Positions 39,982 through 47,917 of a DNA stretch of 51,683 bases are shown in pieces. Position 1 is the stretch's first letter. The number at the start of each line of letters is the position of its first letter. Source of the stretch: a virus; the IMG/VR virus record IMGVR_UViG_3300028840_004198, positions 1-51,683 of that record, one strand, 5' to 3'. Both the position numbers and the translations under genes were made by a program. The notes under the pieces are model-generated. The model was not told where the DNA came from. It saw only the letters and a program-made list of their open reading frames with translations, and did no database searches.

Positions 39982-40580
39982 GGCACTTCTTCGGATACCT
40001 GTCGGACGGTGCTCTGACTTCCATGGAGACTTACAATCCTGGCGGCTGGCCGATCTGTGACTGCTCGCCAGGTTGCCCCGGTCTCTCCAACCCAGACTGC
40101 AAGAACAGCCTCTCCACGTCGCTGCGGAAGAGCCGTGCCGTTAGTCGGCCAGACATCGTCGGCTACGTTCTCTACGACTGTCCGTGCCCGCCGGAGATGG
40201 GACAGTGCGACAGCCACGTTAGCGTGGTCTACGGCGCGAGCATGGTGGTGGACGGCGAGCTGGTCGACAAGCCGATGACGACGCACTACATCAACGGCGA
40301 GCCGATCGAGGCCGACCAGGTGCTCTCGAGACCGCCGGGCACGGAGTTGGAGTACATGATCGCGGCGCCTGGTATCCCGGATGGCACCAAGGTCATCTGC
40401 TTTCAGGGTACAGCTACGTGGGTCGCGCCAGAGCCCGAGTGGGAGATGGTCTTCACAGACGGCCAGACCCCGACGAAGACTCTGATCGTGCCAGCTCAAG
40501 GCGCTCTGGGAATCGTCACGGCCGCCGGCTCTCTGGCGCGTGGTATCCGTTTCAAGGTTCTCGGCTGGGCGGTGTCGTAA
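39978..40580 (+). CDS. Cysteine-rich virion-associated hypothetical protein
   Basis: A 200-aa protein. The N-terminal part is cysteine-rich (ICDCSPGCPGLSNPDCKNS, later DCPCPPEMGQC), with eight cysteines before residue ~80, suggesting a metal site or disulfides. The rest is beta-rich. The ATG at 39978 overlaps the stop of fibre 3 (ATGA). It closes the fibre operon before a 43-base gap, so a fibre accessory or chaperone role is possible. No family recognised. Confidence 0.6.
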   Translation: MRHFFGYLSDGALTSMETYNPGGWPICDCSPGCPGLSNPDCKNSLSTSLRKSRAVSRPDIVGYVLYDCPCPPEMGQCDSHVSVVYGASMVVDGELVDKPMTTHYINGEPIEADQVLSRPPGTELEYMIAAPGIPDGTKVICFQGTATWVAPEPEWEMVFTDGQTPTKTLIVPAQGALGIVTAAGSLARGIRFKVLGWAVS

Positions 40581-40623
40581 GCCGCGTGGCCCAACAATCG
40601 GCCCGCTGTGGGAGGAGGAAGAC

Positions 40624-40941
40624 GTGAGACGCGTTCTCGCTGCGACGGTGATGGTGGGCGTTCTGTTCCTGAGCGCCTGCGCGTGCAACCGTCACCCCGT
40701 GACGAAGGTGAGCATCGACAGCTACGTGGCGTCGATCGAGAAGATCAAGGACAACCTGGAGAAGGACATCCGGCCGGGCTACGAGGAGGCGCTCGATGCG
40801 GCCGTCGAAGCCGAGGCGATCATCCCCGAGCTGAAGGAGGGCCGGCTGGACGTCGTGGACGCCACGATCTCCCTCTGCGACGACTGCCTGACGGGAGCCG
40901 TCGAGGAGAAGAAGACGGACGACGGCGGAGGTGACCAGTGA
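40624..40941 (+). CDS. Predicted phage lipoprotein
   Basis: A 105-aa protein with an Arg-Arg start, a hydrophobic segment and a lipobox (LSAC, Cys19): RRVLAATVMVGVLFLSAC. The mature part is a charged helix (KIKDNLEKDIRPGYEEALDAAV) with a C-C pair near the end and an acidic tail. Lipobox proteins in phages serve as outer spanins or superinfection-exclusion proteins; neither is proved. The GTG start has GGGAGGAGG upstream. The stop overlaps the next GTG. Confidence 0.75.
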   Translation: MRRVLAATVMVGVLFLSACACNRHPVTKVSIDSYVASIEKIKDNLEKDIRPGYEEALDAAVEAEAIIPELKEGRLDVVDATISLCDDCLTGAVEEKKTDDGGGDQ

Positions 40942-41462
40942 GCGGCGAGTCAGCGCCGACCCCTGATCTGAACGAGCAGATCATCGCCATCGCCGAGCCG
41001 AAGCTCGTCGAGGCGGCCGAGCGGATTCGCGGGAACTTCATGACGAAGTTCGGTGAGTTCGTCGAGTCGTCCCACAAGGACAAGCTCGAGGAGCTGTTCA
41101 AGGACGCGGCCGACGCCAAGATCAAGTGCCTCATGCAGACAGACACCAACCTGGCCCGTCAGTGGGCACAGGTCTACGAGTCCAAGGTCCGCGCGATGGA
41201 GACGCTGGGCCTGGGATCGAAGGTCGTCGCGGACGCGAAGGCCGCGAGCTTCCTGATGGAGACCGTGCACCTCGTCCTCGACACGCTCGGCGACATCGCG
41301 ATGAGCATCATCAAGGGCGTCACGGCCGGGCTCGTGTCCGGTGCGATCAATGCCCTCACAGGTGGCGCGGCGGGCGCCATAGGAGGGAGTCTTGCCAGCG
41401 CAGCTGGCTCCTTTCTCGACAGCGCCGTCGGAGACGACGACGACGGACCCTCTGAGAGCTGA
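40938..41462 (+). CDS. Helical protein with Gly/Ala-rich membrane-like segment
   Basis: A 174-aa protein. The N-terminal two-thirds are charged helices. Residues ~110-160 are a long hydrophobic Gly/Ala/Ser-rich segment (IAMSIIKGVTAGLVSGAIN, then TGGAAGAIGGSLASAAG), followed by a polyacidic end. This could insert into a membrane as a holin-like or DNA-injection protein, although typical holins are shorter. It is coupled to the lipoprotein gene in front (GTGA) and lies 19 bases before the next, making a three-gene unit. No family recognised. Confidence 0.55.
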   Translation: MSGESAPTPDLNEQIIAIAEPKLVEAAERIRGNFMTKFGEFVESSHKDKLEELFKDAADAKIKCLMQTDTNLARQWAQVYESKVRAMETLGLGSKVVADAKAASFLMETVHLVLDTLGDIAMSIIKGVTAGLVSGAINALTGGAAGAIGGSLASAAGSFLDSAVGDDDDGPSES

Positions 41463-41481
41463 CGGGCTCAAGGACAGGATC

Positions 41482-41850
41482 ATGGCAGAGTTCACCATCG
41501 AGCAGGTGCAGAAGCACGCGGCGGACGTCCTCGAGCTGTTCGAGGACGGCTGGCAGTGGACGGACATCTTCGAGATCGTCCCGAAGGTCATGGAGATCGT
41601 CGAAGAAGTGCGGGGCATGACCGGCCCCGAGAAGTCGGCGGCGGCCGAGAAGATCCTCGACCACGTCATCGACGAGACCGACATCCCGTGGCTGCCGGAC
41701 AGCCTCGTCGACCCGATCCTCAAGAAGGGCGTCCGCTTCATGATCCCGATGATCGTGAAGGCCACGAAGGGCGAGTACAAGATCAACAACGCGGTCACGA
41801 AGCTGGGTGACCTGGCTCGAGACCCCGAGACCGGCGGCGCGGCCGAGTAG
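41482..41850 (+). CDS. Small helical protein of the lipoprotein cluster
   Basis: A 122-aa protein of amphipathic helices (VQKHAADVLELFEDGWQWTDIF, then VMEIVEEVRGM) with a moderately hydrophobic stretch, ILKKGVRFMIPMIVKATKG, in the second half. The ATG at 41482 has AAGGA upstream; a longer reading from within the previous gene is rejected. It ends the lipoprotein cluster. Lysis or membrane-related function is inferred from neighbours alone. The 122-base gap after it (41851-41972) holds a short CCCATCTGGGA dyad and the next -10 box. Confidence 0.55.
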   Translation: MAEFTIEQVQKHAADVLELFEDGWQWTDIFEIVPKVMEIVEEVRGMTGPEKSAAAEKILDHVIDETDIPWLPDSLVDPILKKGVRFMIPMIVKATKGEYKINNAVTKLGDLARDPETGGAAE

Positions 41851-41946
41851 CACACATCCCATCTGGGACAGCTTGGGGCGGCTCGCAGGGTACCGGGTCG
41901 TCCCTCGCTGTTTGGGTGCGTCCTGGTGCTCTCCCGCCCCTGGCCG

Positions 41947-41952
41947 CATAAT
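41947..41952 (+). promoter_or_regulatory. Putative -10 box before the tube-cap gene
   Basis: CATAAT lies 20 bases before the ATG at 41973. A TGGTGC 17 bases upstream is a poor -35. The position, at the end of the 122-base gap after the lipoprotein cluster, suits the start of a new transcript. Confidence 0.4.
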
Positions 41953-41972
41953 GGGACACGGAGCTTCGGCTT

Positions 41973-42719
41973 ATGTCGATCAACCTGGGTCTGAGCCAGT
42001 CGCAGAGCATCTTCCGTGACCGGACACCGCGCGCGGCCTACATGTTCCCGGAGATGGTGAGCAGCAAGAAGGCAGGCGCGGCCGGTGCGGGCGACGAGAT
42101 CTTCGTCTTCCAGTACTGGCCCGAGTCTCTGGACGACAGCTACAACGTCGAGTACGCGCAGAAGCAGGTTCCGGGCGCGAGCCATCCGCTGCTTCAGTGG
42201 ATCGGCGGCAGCGGCCGGCAGATCACTTTCACGGCGCAGTTCACAGCTGAGCTGGACATGGGAGAGGAGCGCGGTGGCCTGAGCCGTCAGGCCAACATCA
42301 ATCAGAACTTGGCCGCCGTCGGGCTAATGCCATCGGACCGCTACACGGTGGACATCCGAGCTGCGCTCTCGCGGCTGCGCTCGTTCATGATGGCGGACTA
42401 CGGCACACAGGCGAGCGGGCTCAACTCGTTAGCCAGCCCGCCCAAGAAGCTCTGGCTCGTGCTCGAGGGCTCTCTGCTGGGCGGCACCGACGACGCGATC
42501 CTGGTGGTCCTGCGGAGCGCGCCGATCACCTACGAGTCCTGGTTCCCGAACGGCCATCCGCGCATGGTCCAGGTCTCATGCACCTTCGATGAGATCGTGC
42601 AGCACTCCTCGGCGGGGAAGGGCCAGTCGTCGATCAAGTACATTGGCCGGACGCCGTTCGAGCAGGACGGCCGCAACTACAGGTACAGAGGCACCGTCGA
42701 CAGGGTGCTGGGGCAATAG
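41973..42719 (+). CDS. Baseplate/tube-cap protein of contractile tails (CIS-tube-like)
   Basis: A 248-aa protein. EIFVFQYWPESLDDSYNVEYAQKQVPGASHPLLQWIGGSGRQITF is the pattern of tube-related proteins in contractile injection systems and of T4 gp48/gp54-type tube initiators: FQYxPExL, then VPGxSxPLxQWxGG. The second half, with VQVSCTFDEIVQHSS, also fits. It would sit between hub and tube. The gene is far from the other baseplate genes, placed after the fibres, and has its own -10 box. Confidence 0.65.
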   Translation: MSINLGLSQSQSIFRDRTPRAAYMFPEMVSSKKAGAAGAGDEIFVFQYWPESLDDSYNVEYAQKQVPGASHPLLQWIGGSGRQITFTAQFTAELDMGEERGGLSRQANINQNLAAVGLMPSDRYTVDIRAALSRLRSFMMADYGTQASGLNSLASPPKKLWLVLEGSLLGGTDDAILVVLRSAPITYESWFPNGHPRMVQVSCTFDEIVQHSSAGKGQSSIKYIGRTPFEQDGRNYRYRGTVDRVLGQ

Positions 42720-42734
42720 CTCCCGGGGGGCGTG

Positions 42735-43052
42735 ATGGCAGGCACAGGCGAGACGAGCATTCGCTCCTACAACTACTTCGTGGACACCACGATCCAGGGC
42801 GCTGGCGCCTACGCCGACAACGAGCTGGTGTTCGAGGATCTCGACACGTCCAACCCGTTCACGAGCCACTCGATCATGCTGGCGAACGACGCCGGATCCG
42901 ACATCTACTTCCGAATCGCCGCCGATCCTGGCGGCGGCGCAGACCACGGTCGCATCAAGACCGGCGAGGTCTTGACCCAGGACTTCAGGCGCCTCAAGGC
43001 GATCTGGCTGAAGGGCACTCCCGGGGCGGCCTTCCGTTTCTGGGCCTGGTAG
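42735..43052 (+). CDS. Small virion-associated hypothetical protein
   Basis: A 105-aa protein of beta character. The pattern SIRSYNYFVDTTIQGAGAYADNELVFEDLDTSNPFT and FRRLKAIWLKGTPGAAFRFWAW (aromatic end) is that of small particle-surface or fibre-joining proteins. A GGGGGG run precedes a GTG at 42732 and the ATG at 42735; either could be used, and I prefer the ATG. It is followed after 9 bases by another unrecognised structural gene. Function unknown. Confidence 0.55.
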   Translation: MAGTGETSIRSYNYFVDTTIQGAGAYADNELVFEDLDTSNPFTSHSIMLANDAGSDIYFRIAADPGGGADHGRIKTGEVLTQDFRRLKAIWLKGTPGAAFRFWAW

Positions 43053-43061
43053 AGGTAGCCA

Positions 43062-43598
43062 GTGAGCGGCTTCGGAAAACGAGGACCCGGTGGTTTCACG
43101 GTCGGACCCCTTCAGGGCGTATGGGGCAATGAGCGCATCTTCGTCGCCGACATGCTCCAGGTACCGGAGGGGAGCTGGCCGATCACGGCCACCGCTCCGG
43201 TGGTGTCGGACACGTACTCGGTCACCGGGCTGGGTCGCGCCTACGCGGATTCCGGGGAGTCCGGTGTCGGCCTGAGCCTCAAGATTCCGGCCGGAGTGAC
43301 GACAGCGGTGTTCCGTATGCCGGGACGAGCTGGGGACAGCCCGGCGGTCGGCGGCCAGGTGGTCCTGCGCCTGCACGCGAGGGTCGGAGCCGGCGCGTGG
43401 GCCGGGCCGAGCGCCCTCGGTCTTCTCGATGTTCCAAACGACCTGGCCCAGAGCTGGTCGTTCTCGACAACGCTGGCCGCGCTCAGCCTGAGCCCCGGCG
43501 ATTCTGCTCAGTTCCTCCTGAGCAGAAACCCGGCCTCGGCCTCGGATACCTTGGTTGGGCGCTGGTTTCTGTACGAGCTGGGAGTCAACTTCGCATGA
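43062..43598 (+). CDS. Virion-associated beta-sandwich protein
   Basis: A 178-aa protein with GTG start. The opening GFGKRGPGGFTVGPLQGVWG and the jelly-roll-like spacing of strands (VVLRLHARVGAGAWAGP, SWSFSTTLAALSLSPGD, QFLLSRNP, WFLYELGVNF) suggest a beta sandwich used in fibres or capsid decoration. It is one of several short structural genes that are coupled by 4-base overlaps. No family is recognised. Confidence 0.55.
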   Translation: MSGFGKRGPGGFTVGPLQGVWGNERIFVADMLQVPEGSWPITATAPVVSDTYSVTGLGRAYADSGESGVGLSLKIPAGVTTAVFRMPGRAGDSPAVGGQVVLRLHARVGAGAWAGPSALGLLDVPNDLAQSWSFSTTLAALSLSPGDSAQFLLSRNPASASDTLVGRWFLYELGVNFA

Positions 43599-44437
43599 GC
43601 GCCCTCAACAAGCCCGGAGGCGTCTTCGGGACGCCGGTCGATCCGGCCAGCCCGTCAGGTATCCTGATCGACCCGTTCACCGAGATCGGATACGCCCCGA
43701 ACCTGGACGACGTGATCAAGGGCAACGGACTCGGCGGATGGACCGTCGGTCAGCCCTCATGGTCCGGCATCGTCTTCAAGGGTACATGGGATGCGGCCAC
43801 GAACATGCCGGCTCTGGCGTCGGGTGTCGGCACGCAGGGCGACTACTACATCGTCTCGGTAGCCGGGTCCACGAACCTAGACGGGATCAACAACTGGACC
43901 GTCGGGGATTGGGCCATCTTCAACGGAACAGTCTGGCAGAAGGCCGACAACGACACGCGTCCAGACTACGGCGCGCTCACGGCCGACCCGACCGGTATCG
44001 GTACTCCGCCGAACGGAGCGAAGTACTACAACACGGTTCTCGACATGGAGATGCGCTACGACGCGACTCGCGCGAAGTGGCTGTCCGCTGTCGAAGGGCT
44101 CATCTACTTCGGAAGAAACGGCAACGTCGGGCCAGGCGCTTACTACCGTGGAATCGACGGATTGGCGTTCTCCGCTACAGACGGCTTTCCGGCCTACTTC
44201 AACGGGACCGTCGTCGCGCTGGGCTATACCAGGGCGGATACCGACAGCGCGACTTTCGAAGTCGTCGCCGGAGGTGCGGCAACGGGTGCGGAGCTGATTT
44301 CGACTGCCTTATCGGGTCATGTCAGCAATCTGAACTCGAACTTCAATCAAGGCGTAGTTCTGGCCGTGCGGAACAAGGCCGGAGGCAACACGACCACTAA
44401 CGGACACGGCTGGGTCCGGGTGAGGTGGCGCGCATGA
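43595..44437 (+). CDS. Tail fibre protein with repeated GDW/GDY units
   Basis: A 280-aa protein. FKGTWDAATNMPALASGVGTQGDYYIVSVAG and NNWTVGDWAIFNGTVWQKAD form the well-known fibre unit (fKGxWdA, GDyYiV, W-vGDwaifNGxvWqK). The C-terminal half (SAVEGLIYFGRNGNVGPGAY, then VLAVRNKAGGNTTT) looks like a knob. The ATG at 43595 overlaps the previous stop (ATGA). A receptor-contact function is expected, and the target is unknown. Confidence 0.7.
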   Translation: MSALNKPGGVFGTPVDPASPSGILIDPFTEIGYAPNLDDVIKGNGLGGWTVGQPSWSGIVFKGTWDAATNMPALASGVGTQGDYYIVSVAGSTNLDGINNWTVGDWAIFNGTVWQKADNDTRPDYGALTADPTGIGTPPNGAKYYNTVLDMEMRYDATRAKWLSAVEGLIYFGRNGNVGPGAYYRGIDGLAFSATDGFPAYFNGTVVALGYTRADTDSATFEVVAGGAATGAELISTALSGHVSNLNSNFNQGVVLAVRNKAGGNTTTNGHGWVRVRWRA

Positions 44438-45606
44438 GTGTGATCATCGGCAAGAACCAGACAGCTGGGGCGCTCGCGCTGACACAGCTCCCGGTTCCGA
44501 ACCAGGAGATCCCGGCCAGTGGGCAGGTCACACTCACTGACTACGCGAGCGTGTCCGAAATACAGAACGACCGGGAGGTGGCGTCGTACATAGCGGCCGA
44601 CGACCTGCTCCTCAACATCGACGGGGACGATCAGACAAAGGAGCAGAGCCTAGCGGCTCAGTCCCCCGTGACCTTCCCGGTCGATGACACGACCGAGTTG
44701 GTCCGGGATCCGGTTACTACCACAAAGCGCGTCCGGCTGGACGCTGGATCGGTAGCCGCTGGCGCAACGCGTGTGCTGGCTATGCCTGATCAGAATGTCG
44801 ATCTCGCGCCAAATACAGGGACGTTTCCGGCCGCCCTGCACGCAGCTCGCCATCAGCCTGGTGGAACAGACGCTATGGCAGTGGATGCTGCTGCCGCCAC
44901 GGGATCGCTCAGAACCCTCGGTACTGGGGCGCAGCAATCGTGTGCTGGCAACGACAGTCGTCTGAGCGACGCGAGGACCCCGACGGGGCACGCGACATCG
45001 CACCAGCACAACGGCGTTGACGAAGTTGCGACTGCCACTCCAGCAGCCAATGCGATTCCCAAGGCGCGGGCTGACGCCAGACTCTCCCGGTACTGGCTCA
45101 ATCCGTCCCCAGTCGATCAGCCTGGTGAATGGGCGACGTTCAGTCGTGGCGTGGTGCAGACCGCCGGCTCGATCTCGACCTCGACTGTCCAGTACGCCAG
45201 GGTGTGGCTCCCAGCCGGGATCACGATCAACAACATGAAGTGCAACGTCGTCGGTGGCGGGTCGACGACCAGGTACATCAGGCTTGGTCTCTACTCTCAG
45301 GCGACCCCGACGAGCCCAACCGGGACGCCGAACACGAAGGTCGCTGAGACGGCGCAGGTGAACACGAACACGCCGGGGACCAACACGGTTCCGCTGACTG
45401 CGTCCTATCTCGTGCCAACGAGTGGCTACTACTGGGTCGCGTTCATCTGCGATGCGAGTCAGCCGTCGTTCAGGGCGACCGGCAGCGGCTCTGGCGGGTT
45501 CTGGCCGCTTTACTTTGAGGCGTCCGCTGGGACGACACTGCCAGCGACGGCTGGTACCCTGACCCAGCCGACAAGCGCCGCTATCTGGGCGGCGGCTGTG
45601 GAGTAG
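44434..45606 (+). CDS. Tail fibre/appendage protein
   Basis: A 390-aa protein. HAARHQPGGTDAM (residues ~132-144) and SDARTPTGHATSHQHNGVDE (~170-190) are typical fibre motifs that join trimeric segments. The C-terminal part, STVQYARVWLPAGITINNMKCNVVGGGSTTRYIRLGLYS, resembles a beta-sandwich tip. The first ~100 residues are an adaptor-like region. It overlaps the previous gene by 4 bases (ATGA). It is adjacent to the beta-helix tailspike, so the two may share a baseplate attachment. Confidence 0.7.
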   Translation: MSVIIGKNQTAGALALTQLPVPNQEIPASGQVTLTDYASVSEIQNDREVASYIAADDLLLNIDGDDQTKEQSLAAQSPVTFPVDDTTELVRDPVTTTKRVRLDAGSVAAGATRVLAMPDQNVDLAPNTGTFPAALHAARHQPGGTDAMAVDAAAATGSLRTLGTGAQQSCAGNDSRLSDARTPTGHATSHQHNGVDEVATATPAANAIPKARADARLSRYWLNPSPVDQPGEWATFSRGVVQTAGSISTSTVQYARVWLPAGITINNMKCNVVGGGSTTRYIRLGLYSQATPTSPTGTPNTKVAETAQVNTNTPGTNTVPLTASYLVPTSGYYWVAFICDASQPSFRATGSGSGGFWPLYFEASAGTTLPATAGTLTQPTSAAIWAAAVE

Positions 45607-45610
45607 TTTC

Positions 45611-46954
45611 ATGACCGGCGTAGCAGTTAAGGACCATCCGGCCACCAGGCAGTTCGATGCAACTGTTGCCAAGGATGGAAGGGGAGACTACGAGAGCATC
45701 GCCGAGGCGTTCGCCGAGGGGAATCGAACGGTCTTCGTCAAGAATGGCACGTACGTCGAGACGTCGGACATCGTCATGCCTTCAGGCGGTGTGCTCCAGG
45801 GGGAGACGGCTGGCGAGACGCTGATCTACTTCGCCGGCACCGCGTCGCAGATCAAGGCCGACGCCGGAGCGGCGAAGGAGACGGCGGGCACTGTCTCGGT
45901 CCCGAATGGATCGACCACGGTGACCGGTGTCGGGACGAGCTTCACCAGTCTCCCGGATCCCAGCACGAACTACGTCTTCATCCGGCTACACGCCGCGTAC
46001 CATCTGGTGGCCTCGATCACCGACGACACGCACCTCGAACTCCAGTCGACCTTCAGAGGCAGGGCAATCTCTGGGATCGCCTACGAGGCTCGCGGTATGT
46101 TTGCCGGTCTCACGATCAGCAGCCTGATCGTCGTCGGTGGTCTCGGCGTCGGCATCTACCTGCGGGGTATTCAGCACGCTGTGCTGGAGAAGATCGTCAG
46201 CAAGAAGCACGGGTCGCACGGGTTAGAGCTGGTCGACTGCACTGCCGCGTTCCTGCTGGGCGGTGGTGCTGAGGACGTCGGCGGTGTCGGCGTCAAGCTG
46301 ACCTCGTGCACGATGATCGAGCTTCAGGCGGGATACGCGCAGAACAGTGTGTCCCACGGGTTCCAGCTCACGGGCTGTGAGAAGTGCATCTTCGCCGAGT
46401 GTGTCGCGGTCCAGAACGGTGGCGACGGCCTGATGGTCGACGGGGCCACCGAGGCGACGAACGTCACCGACAGCCAGTTCTGTGACAACAACGGCAAGGG
46501 GGCGAACACAGAGCCGGGCACGAAGGCCACCCTGATCGCTTCCGGGATGATCTGCCGTAACGGTGGCGACGGCATCGACTACGACGGCCAGTACAACCTC
46601 GTCGAGGGCTGCCTGATCGGCGAGAACGGAGGTGTCGGGATCCAGGGCGGCGACGATGGCGTGCTCGCGAACAACCAGGTGATCGGGAACACGGGTGTTG
46701 GGATCCAGTGTGGCAATGACCCCGACTGCGTGATCGAGGGCAATCGCGTCGAGAACAACGGAGGGCACGGGATCGTTGCCGACGATCGGTCTGTCGTGAG
46801 CAACAACAAGGTGAAGAACAACAGCGCAGCGGGTAAGGGGATCGATCTCTCCGGGGCCACCAACTGCACGTGCGTCGGTAACGTAGTCTCCGGTCACACG
46901 ACTGAGATTAGCGTCGGTACAGGCAACGATGTCGCCCACAACATCACCTTGTAG
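45611..46954 (+). CDS. Right-handed beta-helix tailspike-like protein
   Basis: A 447-aa protein. It opens VAKDGRGDYESIAEAFAEGNRTVFVKNGTYVE, the pectin-lyase-like entry. From residue ~200 it has repeated rungs such as VEGCLIGENGGVGIQGGDDGVL, then ANNQVIGNTGVGIQCGNDPD and VIEGNRVENNGGHGI. Asn ladders and Gly turns mark a parallel beta-helix. Such spikes often cut capsule or cell-wall polysaccharide, but no catalytic site is identified here, so depolymerase activity is not claimed. The gene starts 4 bases after the previous stop. Confidence 0.8.
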   Translation: MTGVAVKDHPATRQFDATVAKDGRGDYESIAEAFAEGNRTVFVKNGTYVETSDIVMPSGGVLQGETAGETLIYFAGTASQIKADAGAAKETAGTVSVPNGSTTVTGVGTSFTSLPDPSTNYVFIRLHAAYHLVASITDDTHLELQSTFRGRAISGIAYEARGMFAGLTISSLIVVGGLGVGIYLRGIQHAVLEKIVSKKHGSHGLELVDCTAAFLLGGGAEDVGGVGVKLTSCTMIELQAGYAQNSVSHGFQLTGCEKCIFAECVAVQNGGDGLMVDGATEATNVTDSQFCDNNGKGANTEPGTKATLIASGMICRNGGDGIDYDGQYNLVEGCLIGENGGVGIQGGDDGVLANNQVIGNTGVGIQCGNDPDCVIEGNRVENNGGHGIVADDRSVVSNNKVKNNSAAGKGIDLSGATNCTCVGNVVSGHTTEISVGTGNDVAHNITL

Positions 46955-46961
46955 GAGTCAG

Positions 46962-47846
46962 ATGTATAGGATCCTCAGCTTCGATGGTGGCGGCATTCGC
47001 GGCATCCTCTCCGCTCGGATCGTGGAGCGGTTGGGCGAAGCTCGTCCCGGCTTCGCTGCCAAGACCGACATGTTCGCGGGCACGTCCACAGGCTCGATCC
47101 TCGCGCTCGCGCTCGCAAAGGGCCTGTCGGCTCACGACATCGTCGAGCTGTACGAGGACACTGGGCCTCACATCTTCTCGCACCGTGACTTCTGGGACCG
47201 GTTCGCGCTCGACGAGCTGCGGCGGGCCGACTACGCCGCTGAGCCGCTGAAGAGGGCGCTCAAGGGCTCATACGGGGACACCCTCGTCGGCGATCTCGGC
47301 GCGGACATCCTCGTTCCGGCGCTGAACATCTCCAGGTGGCGGCCCAAGTTCTTCAACAAGGATGACGACAGCTGGACCCTATGGGAGGTCGGGCTCGCTT
47401 CGGCGGCGGCCCCGACCTACCTCCCAGGCTTCACCGGCCCCGACGGCTGCTGCTACGCCGATGGGGGTCTGTTCGCGAACAACCCAGCCCCGTTCGCGAT
47501 CACGGAGACCCAGATCAAGGGCCTCCGGCTCGACAGTGTCGTGATGCTCTCGCTGGGCACCGGGGCCTTCAGGCCGGCGATCCAAGCAGCCGACGGGATG
47601 GACTGGGGGATCTACCAGTGGGCGCTCGATCCTGGGCTCCTGATGCCGGCTGTGTTCGACGCGCCGGTCATGGCCGCCACGACGTCGGCCGAGCGGATCC
47701 TGGGGGACAGGTTCCGCCGGATCCAACCCCAGCTCCAGAAGCCGGTGGACCTGGACGAGACCGGGAAGATCGACGAGCTGCTGGCGGAGGCCGATGATCT
47801 CGATCTGAGGCCGACGCTCGACTGGGTGGACGAGCACTGGCTGTAG
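46962..47846 (+). CDS. Patatin-like phospholipase
   Basis: A 294-aa protein with all main patatin features: the oxyanion loop DGGGIRG (residues 8-14), the nucleophile elbow GTSTG (Ser42) and the catalytic DGG (Asp167 in YADGGLFANNP). Patatins use a Ser-Asp dyad to hydrolyse acyl esters of membrane lipids. No signal peptide or membrane segment is visible. It lies between fibre genes on the same strand. A virion lipase for entry, a lysis aid, or a cytosolic enzyme opposing or mimicking host defence patatins are all possible. The ATG at 46962 has TAGGAG upstream; a longer reading is rejected. Confidence 0.88.
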   Translation: MYRILSFDGGGIRGILSARIVERLGEARPGFAAKTDMFAGTSTGSILALALAKGLSAHDIVELYEDTGPHIFSHRDFWDRFALDELRRADYAAEPLKRALKGSYGDTLVGDLGADILVPALNISRWRPKFFNKDDDSWTLWEVGLASAAAPTYLPGFTGPDGCCYADGGLFANNPAPFAITETQIKGLRLDSVVMLSLGTGAFRPAIQAADGMDWGIYQWALDPGLLMPAVFDAPVMAATTSAERILGDRFRRIQPQLQKPVDLDETGKIDELLAEADDLDLRPTLDWVDEHWL

Positions 47847-47885
47847 CTCTTCGGTTGACGGAAAGGCGCTCGGCAGACGGCTTTG

Positions 47886-47891
47886 TATAAT
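47886..47891 (+). promoter_or_regulatory. Putative -10 box TATAAT before the fibre gene
   Basis: A perfect TATAAT lies in the 71-base gap after the patatin gene. Initiation near 47898 would leave a ~20-nt leader with AGGAAGAGGAG before the ATG at 47918. TTGACG is present at 47855-47860, but the spacer of 25 bases is too long for a standard pair. Confidence 0.55.
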
Positions 47892-47917
47892 GCCGGTTCG
47901 TAGGAAGAGGAGACGCG

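Noticed and set aside
47855-47891. TTGACG and TATAAT as a full sigma-70 promoter
   Set aside because: The spacer is 25 bases, too long for a normal pair; only the TATAAT box is kept.
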